Source of the DNA: Tyto alba
Lineage: Eukaryota; Chordata; Aves; Strigiformes; Tytonidae
DNA length: 64,000 bases
Direction: 5' to 3'
Assembly: GCF_018691265.1 (NCBI RefSeq)
Contig: NW_024881279.1
Coordinates: 8,833,243-8,897,242, forward strand
The first letter of the stretch is position 1, and each line of letters starts with the position of its first letter. The notes under the pieces were generated by a model. The model was given only the letters and a program-made list of their open reading frames with translations. It had not been told where the DNA came from and did not search any database. Shown here one piece after another: positions 25,201-37,141 of this stretch. A program made the translations under genes and the position numbers.

Positions 25201-28200
25201 AATTGTTAGAGTGTTTGCAGAGAGCTAATAGATGAGAGGATGGATATAGCTGGACTGAACTCATTTAAAAATTCAAGCAAACAGTTGCTGAGGTTTTCCA
25301 TTATTCACCCCGTTTGATTTTAAAAACATTATGAAAGATACAGATTTTACACCCTCTTAAACTGCTGAGGACAAACAGGAGGATAACAGGAATCTCTAAG
25401 GGCCATTCTCATCCTCAATGCTCCTGTTTTCTTGAGATATTCTAGAAGATGATGCTGTCAGATGACTGACTAAAATGTCGTTAAAACTCCATCCATACCC
25501 ATTAGCCCTTCTTTTCCACTAAAACTCATAGAATGTCTTTCTACACATGGTAGGAGCCATCAGTAGGTATCTTCTGCATCAAGCCAGAAGGCTGTCTACA
25601 CTGACAAACTATACGTGACCATTCACTATAACACTGTGGAGCCCTTCAGCAAAACATACACTGTACTTAAGTAATGGAAAAAAGTCTGCAGGCACTAGGC
25701 AGCTACTGCTGGATTTTGGCTGGAGCTCTGTAAAACACAGGTCTGATTTTGATGTCTGCCTCCACATGTTCCTGATCTCCATTCTGGGTAATACAGGAAT
25801 ACAGGTGAGAATATCTTTGCAGCCTGGGGTTGAGTTTTCTGTTGTCTCCAGTGCAAGGATGCATGATCTGGCAGACCTGAAGAGTTCCCACATGTGGAAT
25901 ATCCAGAAGTGTTACAGTTCATTCACAAGGCTCATGTTCAAGCTCTGGAGTGGAGTGACTAGGGTTTCTGCTGAACACAACCATGAATCATTAGTGGAAG
26001 AACAAGTAGAAATTTTCACAGCAACTGCTTTCAACCATGCTTTGCACCAGAATTATCAACAATTCCCATATGGTAGATAAGTAGTGGAATAAAAATACTT
26101 CACCCCAAAAAACTCAGTGCTTCCAAATAAATATATCTGGTCCAATAATTTCTGTGGACATTTTGTCTCTTATGCTCAGATATTTCCAGTTATCTTTCAA
26201 AAGGTAACTTCTTTGACTGTCTGTTTCTAAATACAGCTCTCACCTCTATTTTATTGTCCCTTCTCCTTAACATTCTTCCAATAGCAAAAGTGAAGGAGCA
26301 TCATGAAATCATTTGGATGCATCACACTTCAGAGATACATCTTCAGCTTCGAAGAAGCAACACTGAAATAGGAATAAATGAAAGCTTTAAAATAAATAAA
26401 TTAAACTCAGACAAATATCTTCACAGCTAAGAACATGAAGTGGATTTGATTTCCAGGTCACAATTTTCAAAGTAATTAGTAGCAATGCTTCTAATATATC
26501 ATCTAGACTGATTACAAGAGGCAGAAAAGGTGCCTTGAGTAAGAGCATCTTCACAGGAGTTTAATGCAGTTTAACTAATATGCTTTCATTTCAAACCTTC
26601 AGATAATCCATCTTAACTTGCTTAGGTGTCCTTGTGCATGAAGTTTTTGGATGGGTTATTGGAGGATGGGTGAATTCTTTCTCATTTCCAGCTGACAGAT
26701 ACATACCTGTAGCACTGGGATAAACAGAAGGTATCTACCGAAAAAATGATGTAAGTCTGCTCTGAATTTATGGCTACATCAGATGCTCTATGCCTCTGTT
26801 GCCTGGAGTGATCATACAGGAATTATGTTCTTTAGTGTACAAGTTGTCATTTAGTAGTTTCTTGCCTTGCAGAATAGAGAAAAGGGTTGGGTTGTGTGCC
26901 AGCATGATACCAAATGGGGCTGGGAGGACAGATGGTGCAGAGTCTTCTCACAGGTGTTAGATCCCATGGATCTCTAAGTTCAGGATACAAAAGTGGATTT
27001 CTCTCTAGTCTGACCAGTTGGTCATTTTCTTTCTCTTAAAAAGGAACTTTTCCCCTTTTTTAACTTCTTTCTTTTTATTTTTTTTCTTTTTTTTTTCTTG
27101 CTGTATTGTATTTGACTAACTCTCCAAGTAGGTAAATTAACAAAGGGGAGCTATAAACTCTCTGAAATTCCATCAATGGTTTTGTGCTTAGATTGCCAGA
27201 AAGTAAATATTTTAATAGAGACCGAAGCAAAAAAACGTGTACCCTATCTTTACCCTTCAAGTATCATTTGTAAAAGAGATAAAGTCTTGTGTTTTTCCTG
27301 ATAATGATCAAAATGTATCCTCTATATTTTGATAGTAGGAAAGGAGGAATTCTTTTCAGATGAACATAAACCCAGTCAAACATCCTTGAGTAGAAAGTCT
27401 GCTCATGCTCATGAAGGAGTTTGCACATTGCCTAGTGTGTGTAAAGGGAGGGGGAATAGAAAGGGAAGGAAAAAGGAAGAAATTAACTAGAGAGAGTGGA
27501 AAAATCCAAAGCAAACGTTTCAGCAGGAAGACTTAATATAGAAAGGAAAAGAAAAAAAAGTCTATGTTTTACAGAGAAAGCACCTTTTAGTGTCATCCTG
27601 CAAACTTCCTTGTAGCTAGGATAACATATTTCTTCAATGACAAAAGGAAAAATTGAATCTTCTTTGGAAGATAAAAAAACCCTGGTTTAAATTACAGGGG
27701 AAAGGTCTATGAACTCAATCTTATTTTCTGAACCCAAAATAAATTATTTGAGTGGTTATCAAATATATCCAACTTCCTCTGGGTTTGCCCAATCCTAGTC
27801 CTCCTCTGGTCGCTTCTGTACTTCTGTTTGTTTCTAAAATACATCAAAGATACGTCTGAGATAAAACACATCAAACAGAAGCAACCTCTGGAACCAGAGA
27901 AAATGTGAGGAATGCAGAGAACAGCATGATAATCGTGTTGAGTACAGAGGGATGAGACTTCTAAGGAATGATGCCCAGTGGACCTCTTGGTTTACCATAA
28001 TGATGATGCTATATATGCATTTGCCTTGCATTTCCTCTCTAGAAATGACTATAACTTATTTCTGTGACTCTCATCTGAAGCTGTTGGAAGTCACTGATGC
28101 CCCATCTCTCACTAGCTCTCAGGAAATCTGCTTTTCCCAGACAGAGCACATTAGACAGGTAGTCAGGAGGATAATGGAGCAGTTACAATACTCCAGTGGT

Positions 28201-30719
28201 TTTCATTTTGAGAGGCGGTTTGGAAGAAGTAAATGGCTTGCTGATTTTTCCTGGTACATCTATCTAGCCCATGACTTTTGTTTGTGGTGGTAGAGGCAAG
28301 AGTTGGGATGGACAACACTCCAGGCTGCAGATATCAATTACACTGATTTTTACATCCCATTTAATTCAAGTTTCCTACTTGGGAGGAGGGACGGTAAGAA
28401 CTTGGTAGGTACCCTATGCAAAAGATGAAAGATAAGGACAGCAGACACACTGCTCCAGCTCAAATGAAGGCATAATGTGAGTAGCAATTCGCTGCAAAAT
28501 ATCAATCTTGGAGGTCAGTCAAGGCACTGTGTAATTTTCTTTGTGGTCCTTTCTCATTCACCCATTGCTTTGGTGTCTGGCCACAGAAAGAATATGGAAA
28601 AACCAGTAAGATAAAGTGTAAAACATTTCATTTTTGAGCCATCTTATTTAATCTGTCTCCTTCAGATGCTGGTGAGATATCATGTGTTTATATGACTTTT
28701 ATATAGTAAGAAGTTGCACCACCAAGTAGAAGTTGCGACGGTTACGTGACCTATAAGCTGCACATGTAATGGGAACACTTCCAGCTCCTGCCAACCTGCA
28801 GGCTGGTGTGTGAACACCAGTTTCACGCTGAAACCCCAATGTTTACCAGCATATCTGCTTCAGCACTGATAGACCATACTGGCCATCTTTGACAGTTTAA
28901 GCTTGCTGAGATGAGGAGGAGTAAGGATAAATCAGAATAGCAGTCACTATAAAATGGATTAAAAAACACAGAGTATGTGTTTGCCTATGGAGATGTAGCC
29001 ACAGAACAAATAGAGCTGCAGTGCTGAGATTGGTATCGGGGGAGGGAACATGTAAGGAGCTGTTACCTTCTGTCCCCCTTTCCCCGTAAATCCAAATATT
29101 GTAGAGCAGCAAGACTTTCATTGTGTTTCTAGTCACAGAATGAACATTATCAATATTTAAATTGCATTTAATTTGCTGGGTCTGGAAAAAGATACGGTGT
29201 TCTTGCCACCATCTCATCCATTCCCTAACCCCAAACCCTGAGTTAAGGATCATAACTGCCAGAGCGGACACCCATGTTCTGTCAAAGGAAATTAAACATT
29301 TTGGTTTTATGAGGACAGCATATATTTGCAAAAAATATCATCTTATCTGGTTTCATTATCACAGTTTTAACTTGAAATATGCTGAAATAATTCAAAGAAA
29401 ATGTTTCTGATGTTCCCACACCTAATTCCTTTCACAATTTCTGTGCCACTAGCTCTTTTAACAGAACAATTTTGTCCCAAACCAGAACAAAATAAAATGC
29501 CAACTTCTAGATTTCTTTCATTTGCTGAGGCAGAAATGTCTTTTCTCCAGTCACTTTCAACAGTATGTGGTATCAGGATAATGCAGCTGCCAGCTCATGC
29601 AAAGGAGACATCCTTTACCCAAGAACAAAAGAAGCTGGGGGCTTCTTCATGACTGTTCTTTGGTGTTCCCTTCCAAGTTAACCCCTCCTCATATTAGCAA
29701 TAATATTTATTGGCAGCACAGTAAGATACTTGTGCAGCACAAGTTGGAAAAACAAACATGTATTCCAAGGTAGGTCAGTCAAACAGCAGTATTTCAGATG
29801 TGACAGGTAGACTAAAATCAGGCATTTAACAAAAAGAAAGGAATGGCCATGAGTAAAAATCTCTGTTGAGATCTCTTGAAAATGTATATTACTGTTGGGT
29901 CTGTAGATCTTATATCTCTCCCTTAGGCTCCAACAAGAGACAGAGAAGAGTATTTTGGTGACAAGTGTAAAAACAATGCTAAACCAATCTTGACTGGCTA
30001 AATGATCAATGTGTGATTCTGCTTTCATAGATTCAGGATCCTGGTTCTGACTTTTTATTTCTTACTTTTAATAAGCTTTTAATTAATCTTATAAAATGTG
30101 GAAGATGTTGTGATGGCTCTCCTATAATGTGCCACATTCATTTTCTCCTTTACAAAGTACTTCTTTTCCCCACATGTGAATTAATTTACTCTGAAAGGAG
30201 TGGAGAAAAATGCATCTATATTCTAGACTTCAATGCTCTAGGAGACAGTTTACTGTCATCAAGGGCTGTACTTTCCTGCAGATATTTCAGGCTTCTCTTC
30301 AGACCTAGACTTTGCTAGGTAAGGATGATCCTCTGGTAAAGTGGGCTCTCTTCAGCCACATGGACAGTATTCTGGATGGCTGAATGGAGATAAAGTAAAA
30401 ATGAATAAATGTTTTCCACAGCTGACAAAGATCCCTTTCTTTTATTTATTTTTATGCTCAGAACTGTTTTTATCCCAAAAGAAGAAAAACAGTTGTTTTT
30501 TTTTTCACCCAGTATGCAAGCCAATACACTCAGGGTAGAGGTATTTCTTTTACTTCATGTCTGCGCAGAGATGAGCACTAGGTGGCAATTCCACAAAGCT
30601 AGCACAACAGCATGACTTTCCTTGCTATATTTATCCACAAAACTTGCAGAGTTAATAATTTTCCAAGTCCATCCTCTTTATGATGATTAGTTGGTAATTT
30701 GCATACAATTATAATACTG
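25201..30719. other. Unique non-coding DNA
   Basis: Unique A/T-rich sequence. The T-rich tract at 27048-27099 is listed separately. Open frames up to 144 codons (28897-29331, minus) show no recognisable domain. No tRNA, rRNA or named repeat was found. Confidence 0.5.
27048..27099. repeat. T-rich low-complexity tract
   Basis: About 50 bases of T broken by C and A. Simple low-complexity sequence. Confidence 0.8.
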
Positions 30720-30940
30720 CTGACACAATACTTCTACGCATGCTCAGTGGAAGGGTCTTCACCTGGGCCAGGGTCTTCTTGACCTATAAGCATGATTTTT
30801 AGTATTATAATGAGGGTAGTTCAGCTAAGGATACATGGACCTTGAGCATGCTTGCCAAGTTGGCAATGTACCCTCTTCAAGGTCTCATTGCTCCAAGGTG
30901 TCCTTGCTCAAATAAGTCTATCTACTTGTTCTTCTGATTA
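30720..30940 (+). mobile_element. Possible degraded LTR fragment
   Basis: ACGCATGCTCAGTGGAAGGG near 30735, a CTATAAGCA TATA-like string near 30784, and CTTGCTCAAATAAGTCTATC near 30904 give the layout of a retroviral U3-R-U5 with a degenerate polyadenylation signal. No TG...CA ends or target duplications are seen, so this is weak. It lies just upstream of a better LTR candidate. Confidence 0.22.
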
Positions 30941-31184
30941 GGGATGTCTTTGGCTTTGACATATACAAAGAACATCTTTCTTGACCTAAGCATAATATTG
31001 CTACTTTGTTCAAAAAGTTTAGCCTTCAGTGCTGTGGAGGGCTGTTCATAGAGTGATATAGGAACTGCACACAGATCTCTTTGCAGAAATAATTTGACAG
31101 ACTATATGTCAGCAGAGATGTGGATGCACTGAGCTTTTCCCTTTTGCCATGTGTTCTCCAATTCCCGTACGGTGGACACCAAAG

Positions 31185-31516
31185 TTGTTCTGAGTAGCCA
31201 AGTAGAAAAGCCAGGAAGAGTGAGATGTGAAGGACACAGCAGGATGAAGCAGTCAGCCTGGGGTTACATCACAGGAAAGGTGTGGAAATAGGAACAGCTC
31301 AGATCCCTTAGCAGATCCCTGTACAAAGATCAACAACTGGAACTTATAGCCCAGAGACAACTCCAGGTTCCAGCTCAGTGGACCACACTGGATCCTCAGA
31401 CCATATATACATCCCATTGCATCGCATTAGTCCATCTGGTTTAAGAGCAAACTTCCACCAACGCACTGCAAGCAGGATCCTTCTTGCAGCTGAATAAAGT
31501 TCTTTTCTGCTGTTCA
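31185..31516 (+). mobile_element. Probable 332-bp solo LTR
   Basis: The segment is flanked by a perfect direct repeat, CCAAAG at 31179-31184 and 31517-31522 (8 bp if read as CACCAAAG). Inside it are a TATATA box at 31404-31409 and AATAAA at 31493-31498, about 90 bp apart. It ends in CA at 31515-31516. This is the size and layout of a retroviral LTR, and a 6-bp duplication is the class expected for alpha/beta-like (ERVK-type) elements. It begins TTG and not TG, so the 5' end may be mutated or placed one base off. No internal ERV sequence is attached. I do not recognise the family. Confidence 0.5.
31404..31409 (+). promoter_or_regulatory. TATA box of the 332-bp LTR
   Basis: TATATA within ACCATATATACATCC sits about 220 bp into the LTR candidate and 84 bp before its AATAAA signal, as expected for an LTR promoter. 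Confidence 0.4.
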
Positions 31517-31522
31517 CCAAAG

Positions 31523-33605
31523 AAGTTGTGCACTGTGAAGCTTGTTATAGAGAAGGTCTTCTGCTGACCATAGAGAACAATAGCAGCTAAACCATACTGC
31601 TAATTAATTTTCCATGGCCAGATAAGCTCCCAACCCCTATCTGAATCCATTCTTACCTTAGGCTGTAACAGCTCTGCACACTCAGGAATTTTCAGCCTGT
31701 AGAACTATGATAAATAGAGGCAGGTAATGGCAGTGCAGATAGACTGCATTACTGGAATTCTGCTCCCTATTAGCTGCAGGATGACTCCTGGTGAACCCTA
31801 GGTTTAATGGCAAATATCTTTTTTCAGCAGCTGTTTCCCTAGACAACTCAAGTACATGCACCCTGAACTGAATTGCTGGATTTGTCCAGCCTGTGAATAA
31901 GCCTCTGAATTACATTTGAAAATGAATTAACTACCATGGGCTTTGACTGCTGCTGTTGAGGACCAAACTCTGAAAAATTTAAACACTGGCCTCATTTCTG
32001 TTACTAGTAAACAATCGGATCCAGAGACAAGGGCTTCAGGTAACTTCCAATATTTGTAAACATCTCCAAAGCTGAACTATGCAAGCTTTAGGATTCAGGG
32101 AAGCTTTAAAGTCTACAGAGGAACCTGAATTTTAATTTAGTAATTACAGCTGGAGCCAGTGTCCCACCTTAGAGCAGCTCAGAACTTCCTATTACAGGAT
32201 CTGCTTTCAGCTGTTTATAACTTGGAGAAGCTTTGAGAATTTGAATTGCAGGCTTTTTGAATGAATTTAGTGTTTCTAGAAAAACATCTATTAAATTGGT
32301 GTAGAACTCAGTTTGAGAGTGAGATAAGAGAAAAAGTACATTGTTAAAAAAATCCTTGTTTTCTTCCAAATTCAAAGGCAAGGACCTGACACATACCAGG
32401 GAGAAAGTAAGAAGGAGAAGTCATCTCCCTGCCATTATTCATAAAAAACCCCACAAGACAAAACAGGATCATAAGAAAATGTGAACCTCAGGGGTAAAAA
32501 AAAATCTATAAACTAGTAGAAACTGGCAACTAAATTTGCTGAAGGGTCTTTTCCAGCCTGCCAGCCATGTTCTTTGGAGTTGTTAAGAACTCAAGAGATC
32601 ATTCCCTTTGCCCGGGGTGTCATAGCAAAACAACCTCAATTTGGGGAATTCTTACTTAAATTATTTTATTGACAATGAACACAAACTTCTAATCAGTGAT
32701 TTGTGTATTGAGAAAAAGAAAGCACAATTAAAAAAGCAATTAAGTAAACAGCTTTCCTCCAGCAGCCTCAGATTAATTCAAATGTCTATCCTCCCTGCTT
32801 CCTAGTCTGAATTTTCCATGTTTTCATTCCAGGTTACACTCAGTCTGTCTCAAATCTTTGGTGAGGCAGTGAGTGTATCGAGATCATGTGTAACGGTGCT
32901 TCTTACTGTCCCCACTCTGTCATGGTTCATCCATGGCCACAATGTTGGCATGGGTTGTCCATGGCCACAATCTCTTGGGTGTTCCTGCCTCAGCACAGGT
33001 TGCTTGTGGCCATTGTCCCTCCAGGGTTGTACCCTCGGGCATGGAGCACCACCAAAGGCTTTTCCATGAACTGGTGTCTGTGCAGATGGAGCCACTGGTG
33101 ATGCAAAACACCACTGCCCAGAGCAGCCCACCAAAGGAATGGGGATGGACTCAGCATCATGCATCACCATTGCTGGTGCTGAACGCCTGCTCCAAAAGGG
33201 GCCAAGACCTGGAATGTGCTTGATTTAATAGGTGAAGTGCCATTGCTGGGAGAGTAAAGAGGCCAGTCTCCAGATGCAGAGGGGCTGAACAGTGTTTTCC
33301 ATGCTTTGGTTGCATTGTGGCCTGCACACAGAGAGCAGGAGAAAAGGATTCTGACCTCCAGCACCTGCAGGGCAAAGGCTGCAGTTTGTGCTGTCAGTAG
33401 AAGCCTAAGATACTTGGAAAGCTGTGTCATCACCCTACAGTGCTGGCATACACAGAGGATGGCAGAGTACTGCCATTGTTTATTCCGTGATCTGCTTTGT
33501 TAACAGAGCAGAGAAAAAGTCCATGATGATTGTGGGAATCATCTAGATGCTGCATTCTGGTATTCTGGTTTTCCAGCAGGTATAGAGGAAGACAAAGGGT
33601 CTTTT
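31523..33605. other. Non-coding DNA with a short G/C-richer patch
   Basis: 32830-33130 is richer in G/C than its surroundings. It holds two copies of TCCATGGCCACAAT (starting at 32926 and 32957) and an inverted copy TTGTGGCCAT (33004-33013). It might be an old unnamed repeat. Open frames on both strands overlap there (up to 106 codons), with no conserved domain recognised. Confidence 0.45.
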
Positions 33606-33616
33606 TCTCTCTCTCT

Positions 33617-33660
<44 letters not shown>
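33606..33660. repeat. (CT)n followed by a 41-T run
   Basis: CT dinucleotides at 33606-33620 run into T from 33620 to 33660, the longest homopolymer in the window. It is prone to length polymorphism and to sequencing or assembly error. It produces a false poly-lysine open frame on the minus strand. Confidence 0.92.
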
Positions 33661-33664
<4 letters not shown>

Positions 33665-36600
33665 ACTGAAACACACAACAAAAATGTATTGGAACTTTAT
33701 GTGACTTCAGAGGTGGCACCCACTTCCAACTTGGCTTTAAACAGGCTGCTCTCCACTTAGATTCTTGTTTCTAAAGACTCATAATTCCTGATGCAGAGAA
33801 GACTCAGAGGCAGTCACACACACTTTCTTTGCCACCTGCACAGTCTCAAAGCATAAGTGAAGCTAGAGAAACAAAGCAAAAAGAAATTGGAGACTTTCCA
33901 TCCTGGAACTGGGAAGGAGGGGATACATCAGGATTCCATACTGCAGTAAACTTTAATAGTATTGGAAACAAGCTACTACCGTGCACCCCATTGTAAGAGT
34001 GACAATTCTTACTGAAAGGTCCTGGCAGTGCTGATTTACATCCTGGATCACACCCTGACAGTGCCACCTATTTGGGAGAACCTGATCAGATACAATGCTT
34101 GTGCAATGGGACATGACAGGCACTATGTCTGAGGGTGAGTCTCTCAAGGGTTTTTACAAGACTCAGCACTGTGTTCTTTTAACTGCCTCAGAAAGACGAT
34201 AATAATTTTGCAGTGTCTGGTGCAGTGTCTTCCTGCTACTATAAAATACAATTTACAAACACAGATACAAGAAAAGGGATTTGGGATGTTCTGGGCACTG
34301 TCCAGGACCAGTTGGAGAGCAACATTCATTCTGGTCTACAGCTGTGAGTACAGTTTATTATAATTCACCATATGTTGTTAAAAAGAGATATTTCTTTACA
34401 CATTTGCCTTTCATAGGTACTTACTGGTCTGTAGAAAATGTAATTAAGCAGGATTCTTGCCTGGTTTTTCCTTATACAAGGCATTTCTGTTCCAGTGCTG
34501 CTAACTTCATCAAGAGGCAAGCACTAAATATAATCCTAAAATCAGAATTCGTTTTTAAGAAAGGCCATGCAGGCTGCAAAGATTCCTGCTTTTGTCTCGC
34601 TCCATCCCCTAGCTGTACATGCCTATTTTCACTACAGCTGTCTCCCATCTCAGTTTCTGGGTGGAGTGGTTGCTGTGAGTCAGGATTTAACAAAACTCCA
34701 CTATTAGGAAAAGAGGGTGGAGGGTGGGGAAGGAGAGGCTCCTGGGAGTTGGTAATGGCATGTAAAGCCTTTCATCTCTAGGTTTCTAGGCCAAATTAGC
34801 TGTAGTGACCCAAAGTCCTTTGAAATAAAGCAGATCTCATTTTTATTTTAATTTGTAATAAATAAGAAGACAATTTGACCTGATTTTTACAAATGGGTAA
34901 GTGTGTGTATCCCCTGTTGGGAGTTCCTCTGAAAATCAACAGCTTGTCTGTGAGTAAAAGAGAGGCAGCTCTCCTCCCTGGCTGCCTTTGTAGCTTCCTG
35001 GGCAGCCCCACCTGCAGCCAGGGCATCCCTCCTCCAAAAGCACCCAGACTGGGATGCCCTGGCCCTGGCCAGCCACCTCTGCCCTCTTCTCATCTCCTCC
35101 ACTTCCCTACTGACTCATTCTAGAAAGTTTTCTAAAAAGGTTATATTTCCGAATATTGACTGACTTCAAGAGTTTGTTTACAGGAGAGTTATTTGTAATA
35201 TCTTGTAATCTAAGCAGGTTTATCAAGTGTCACATGGCAAATGTGAGCAGACGGCTTTCTCCCTCCTAGAACTAGTCTGGAAGTCACTTCAAAGTATATC
35301 ATTTAAATAGCTATTCACTGGCAGCAACACCCCAGTTTTATTCAGCAGTGAAAAAAAAAGCATCATTCAGTTACATCTGTTTATAGACAGCCCTGACTGA
35401 TGAAATGCCACGTGGTATTTTCAGCCATTTACCTCTTCACTGTTTTCCCCTTTAAGTGTCAACAGCTTTTTCTTTACTCCTTGTAGGCTGCTGTCTCAGG
35501 ACACCTTCTCCTTGTGAATTAGCAAAAAACTTGATTTGGTATCCAGGTTATGTTAAGTATCTAGAAATACAGAATTAATGGACAAGCTGTTTGGAAAAAA
35601 AAAATGTTCTGTAATTTTTCCCCCAGTGCCAGATCAGCAGGATCTCCTTTCCACCTGTCTTACAGTAAGGAAGATTCCTTATCTCAGCAGTTTTGCTGTT
35701 GATAATCAACAGGAAATATCACCACAATTTTGATGGAGCCTGACAATAGAAGGACATCTGGTATTAACAGAAGCTGTTAAGCATATTCAAAACCTAACTA
35801 TAGCATGACAGCAAGAAACTTATGTAAGATTACTTGTCTCTTTGAGTTGCAAGTATAGTATAGCACACACTTACACAATCCTGGCACGCATGCATGTGTG
35901 AGGGGTTTCCAAGATTTACACTTCCTCTACACCAGTCTCCACATTGGTTGTCCTCAAACTATTCCCTTCCTCCAGCCCTCAACCCATGCTGCCCAGTGCA
36001 TGCATCCCACCCTGGGAGTGTGGGTCTGCTGCTTTCCTGCTTTTTTGGATGCTGTGTGTCAGACGTGCAATCACCCCTAAATCCGCCAAAGGCAGCAGAG
36101 GTTGCCATGTCATGTGTGCTAAAGCCTTGTGGAAGACACTTTCTGCCAGCAGCTCAGTAATGCCCTGCCCTTAATGCAGCAGTGGATTTTCCATCGCAAG
36201 AGTGTCTGTGTCTCTTGGCCATGGAGAGCGGAGGTATCTGTGTCCACCAGGAATTTGCAAAGCAGTGAGGTAACAGGAGAGAGAAATGGAAAATAACAAA
36301 GCGTAGGGTAAACTGGGTTCAGCTGTGGGAATATGTATTAACTGTACCAGACAGTATTTTAAATTCCAAGCATCTTGAGTTGTCCGTGTATTTATAAAGC
36401 CAGAGTAATGCTTTAATATTTCTACTATTAATGCTGTTGTACCAAAATTGAAATGTGTTGTGGACACTTTGGGGGTATAGGCTGATGGTATTAAAAGGAC
36501 CAACAGCGCCAAATTCTCTTCTGCTCTATATTTGTGCAGTGCTAATGACTTCTATAATTAAAGGCATAGTATGAGCCTATGTCTTTCAAGTATTTAGGTA

Positions 36601-36735
36601 CAAATCCTCCTCTTCTCACCCACATAATTAGATCTACTTAAGGTTTTAAAGACAGAGAGGCAAATGGGCAATCTTGAAAATGAAGAGAACTGTACTAGAA
36701 ATGAAGAGGCATAGAGAAGGAGACCTCAGATCCCA
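33661..36735. other. Unique non-coding DNA
   Basis: The longest open frame of the window lies here (34281-34781 plus, 166 codons). Its predicted product is cysteine- and serine-rich without a domain I recognise, and nothing around it suggests a gene. The strong inverted repeat at 35017-35063 is listed separately. Confidence 0.5.
35017..35063. repeat. 13-bp perfect inverted repeat with 21-base spacer
   Basis: GCCAGGGCATCCC at 35017-35029 is the exact reverse complement of GGGATGCCCTGGC at 35051-35063. The arms are G/C-rich and lie in a locally G/C-rich 150-base patch. As RNA it would form a stable 13-bp stem with a 21-base loop. It is shorter than a typical microRNA precursor, and no function can be assigned. 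Confidence 0.85.
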
Positions 36736-36739
36736 TTAT

Positions 36740-37090
36740 CTGAACTCGTTTTATTAAGGGCATATTTGTACTGTATTTGTAATTCCCTTAGAATCTCCTG
36801 CCCATTGCCAAGGAATGTCTACAGAGCAATTATGTTATCGCTGATGCTAATGCGACCTTGGGGAGAGAGGGAACCAGAAATTGTACAGTTGTGAAGAGAA
36901 AATCTCATATTTTAATGATGGTTAATGAATGCAGAAGCTTGGCATGGCACCTTTGTGTTTCCACCTTTCTTATCATGGAAGCTTGCTCCATGTGGAGCTG
37001 GAAAATCAGTGGGGCTATGCATTTGCCTGCTAGTGAGCTATAATGTTGCAGCTGTTAACAAATGAATTGTTCTCTACCTAGTTAAATTAA
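36740..37090. promoter_or_regulatory. Candidate conserved non-coding element
   Basis: A repeat-free block with TTATCGCTGATGCTAATGCG, TTTTAATGATGGTTAATGAA and AGTTAAATTAAGCCTAATCC words. It has several TAAT homeodomain cores and preserved CpGs. The texture resembles deeply conserved developmental enhancers, which is an inference from composition only. Confidence 0.27.
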
Positions 37091-37124
37091 GCCTAATCCT
37101 TTTTTGCTCTGTCTATGCCAGGTC

Positions 37125-37141
37125 TTTTTTTTTTTTTTTTT
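37125..37141. repeat. Poly-T run (17 T)
   Basis: A homopolymer of 17 T directly after the candidate regulatory block. Confidence 0.9.

Noticed and set aside
28897..29331. 144-codon open frame on the minus strand
   Set aside because: No domain; composition like its surroundings; a shorter frame overlaps on the other strand.
32916..33440. LTR starting at TGTCATGG
   Set aside because: The following bases do not continue as in the bird LTR end. No matching opposite end, target duplication or promoter/poly(A) layout was found.
33430..33681. Lysine-rich open frame
   Set aside because: It is simply the reverse translation of the 41-T run and the (CT)n tract.
34281..34781. Longest open frame, 166 codons, plus strand
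   Set aside because: No domain, transmembrane pattern or repeat was recognised. Composition matches the surrounding non-coding DNA, and overlapping frames exist on the other strand. A frame of this length can arise by chance in 64 kb.
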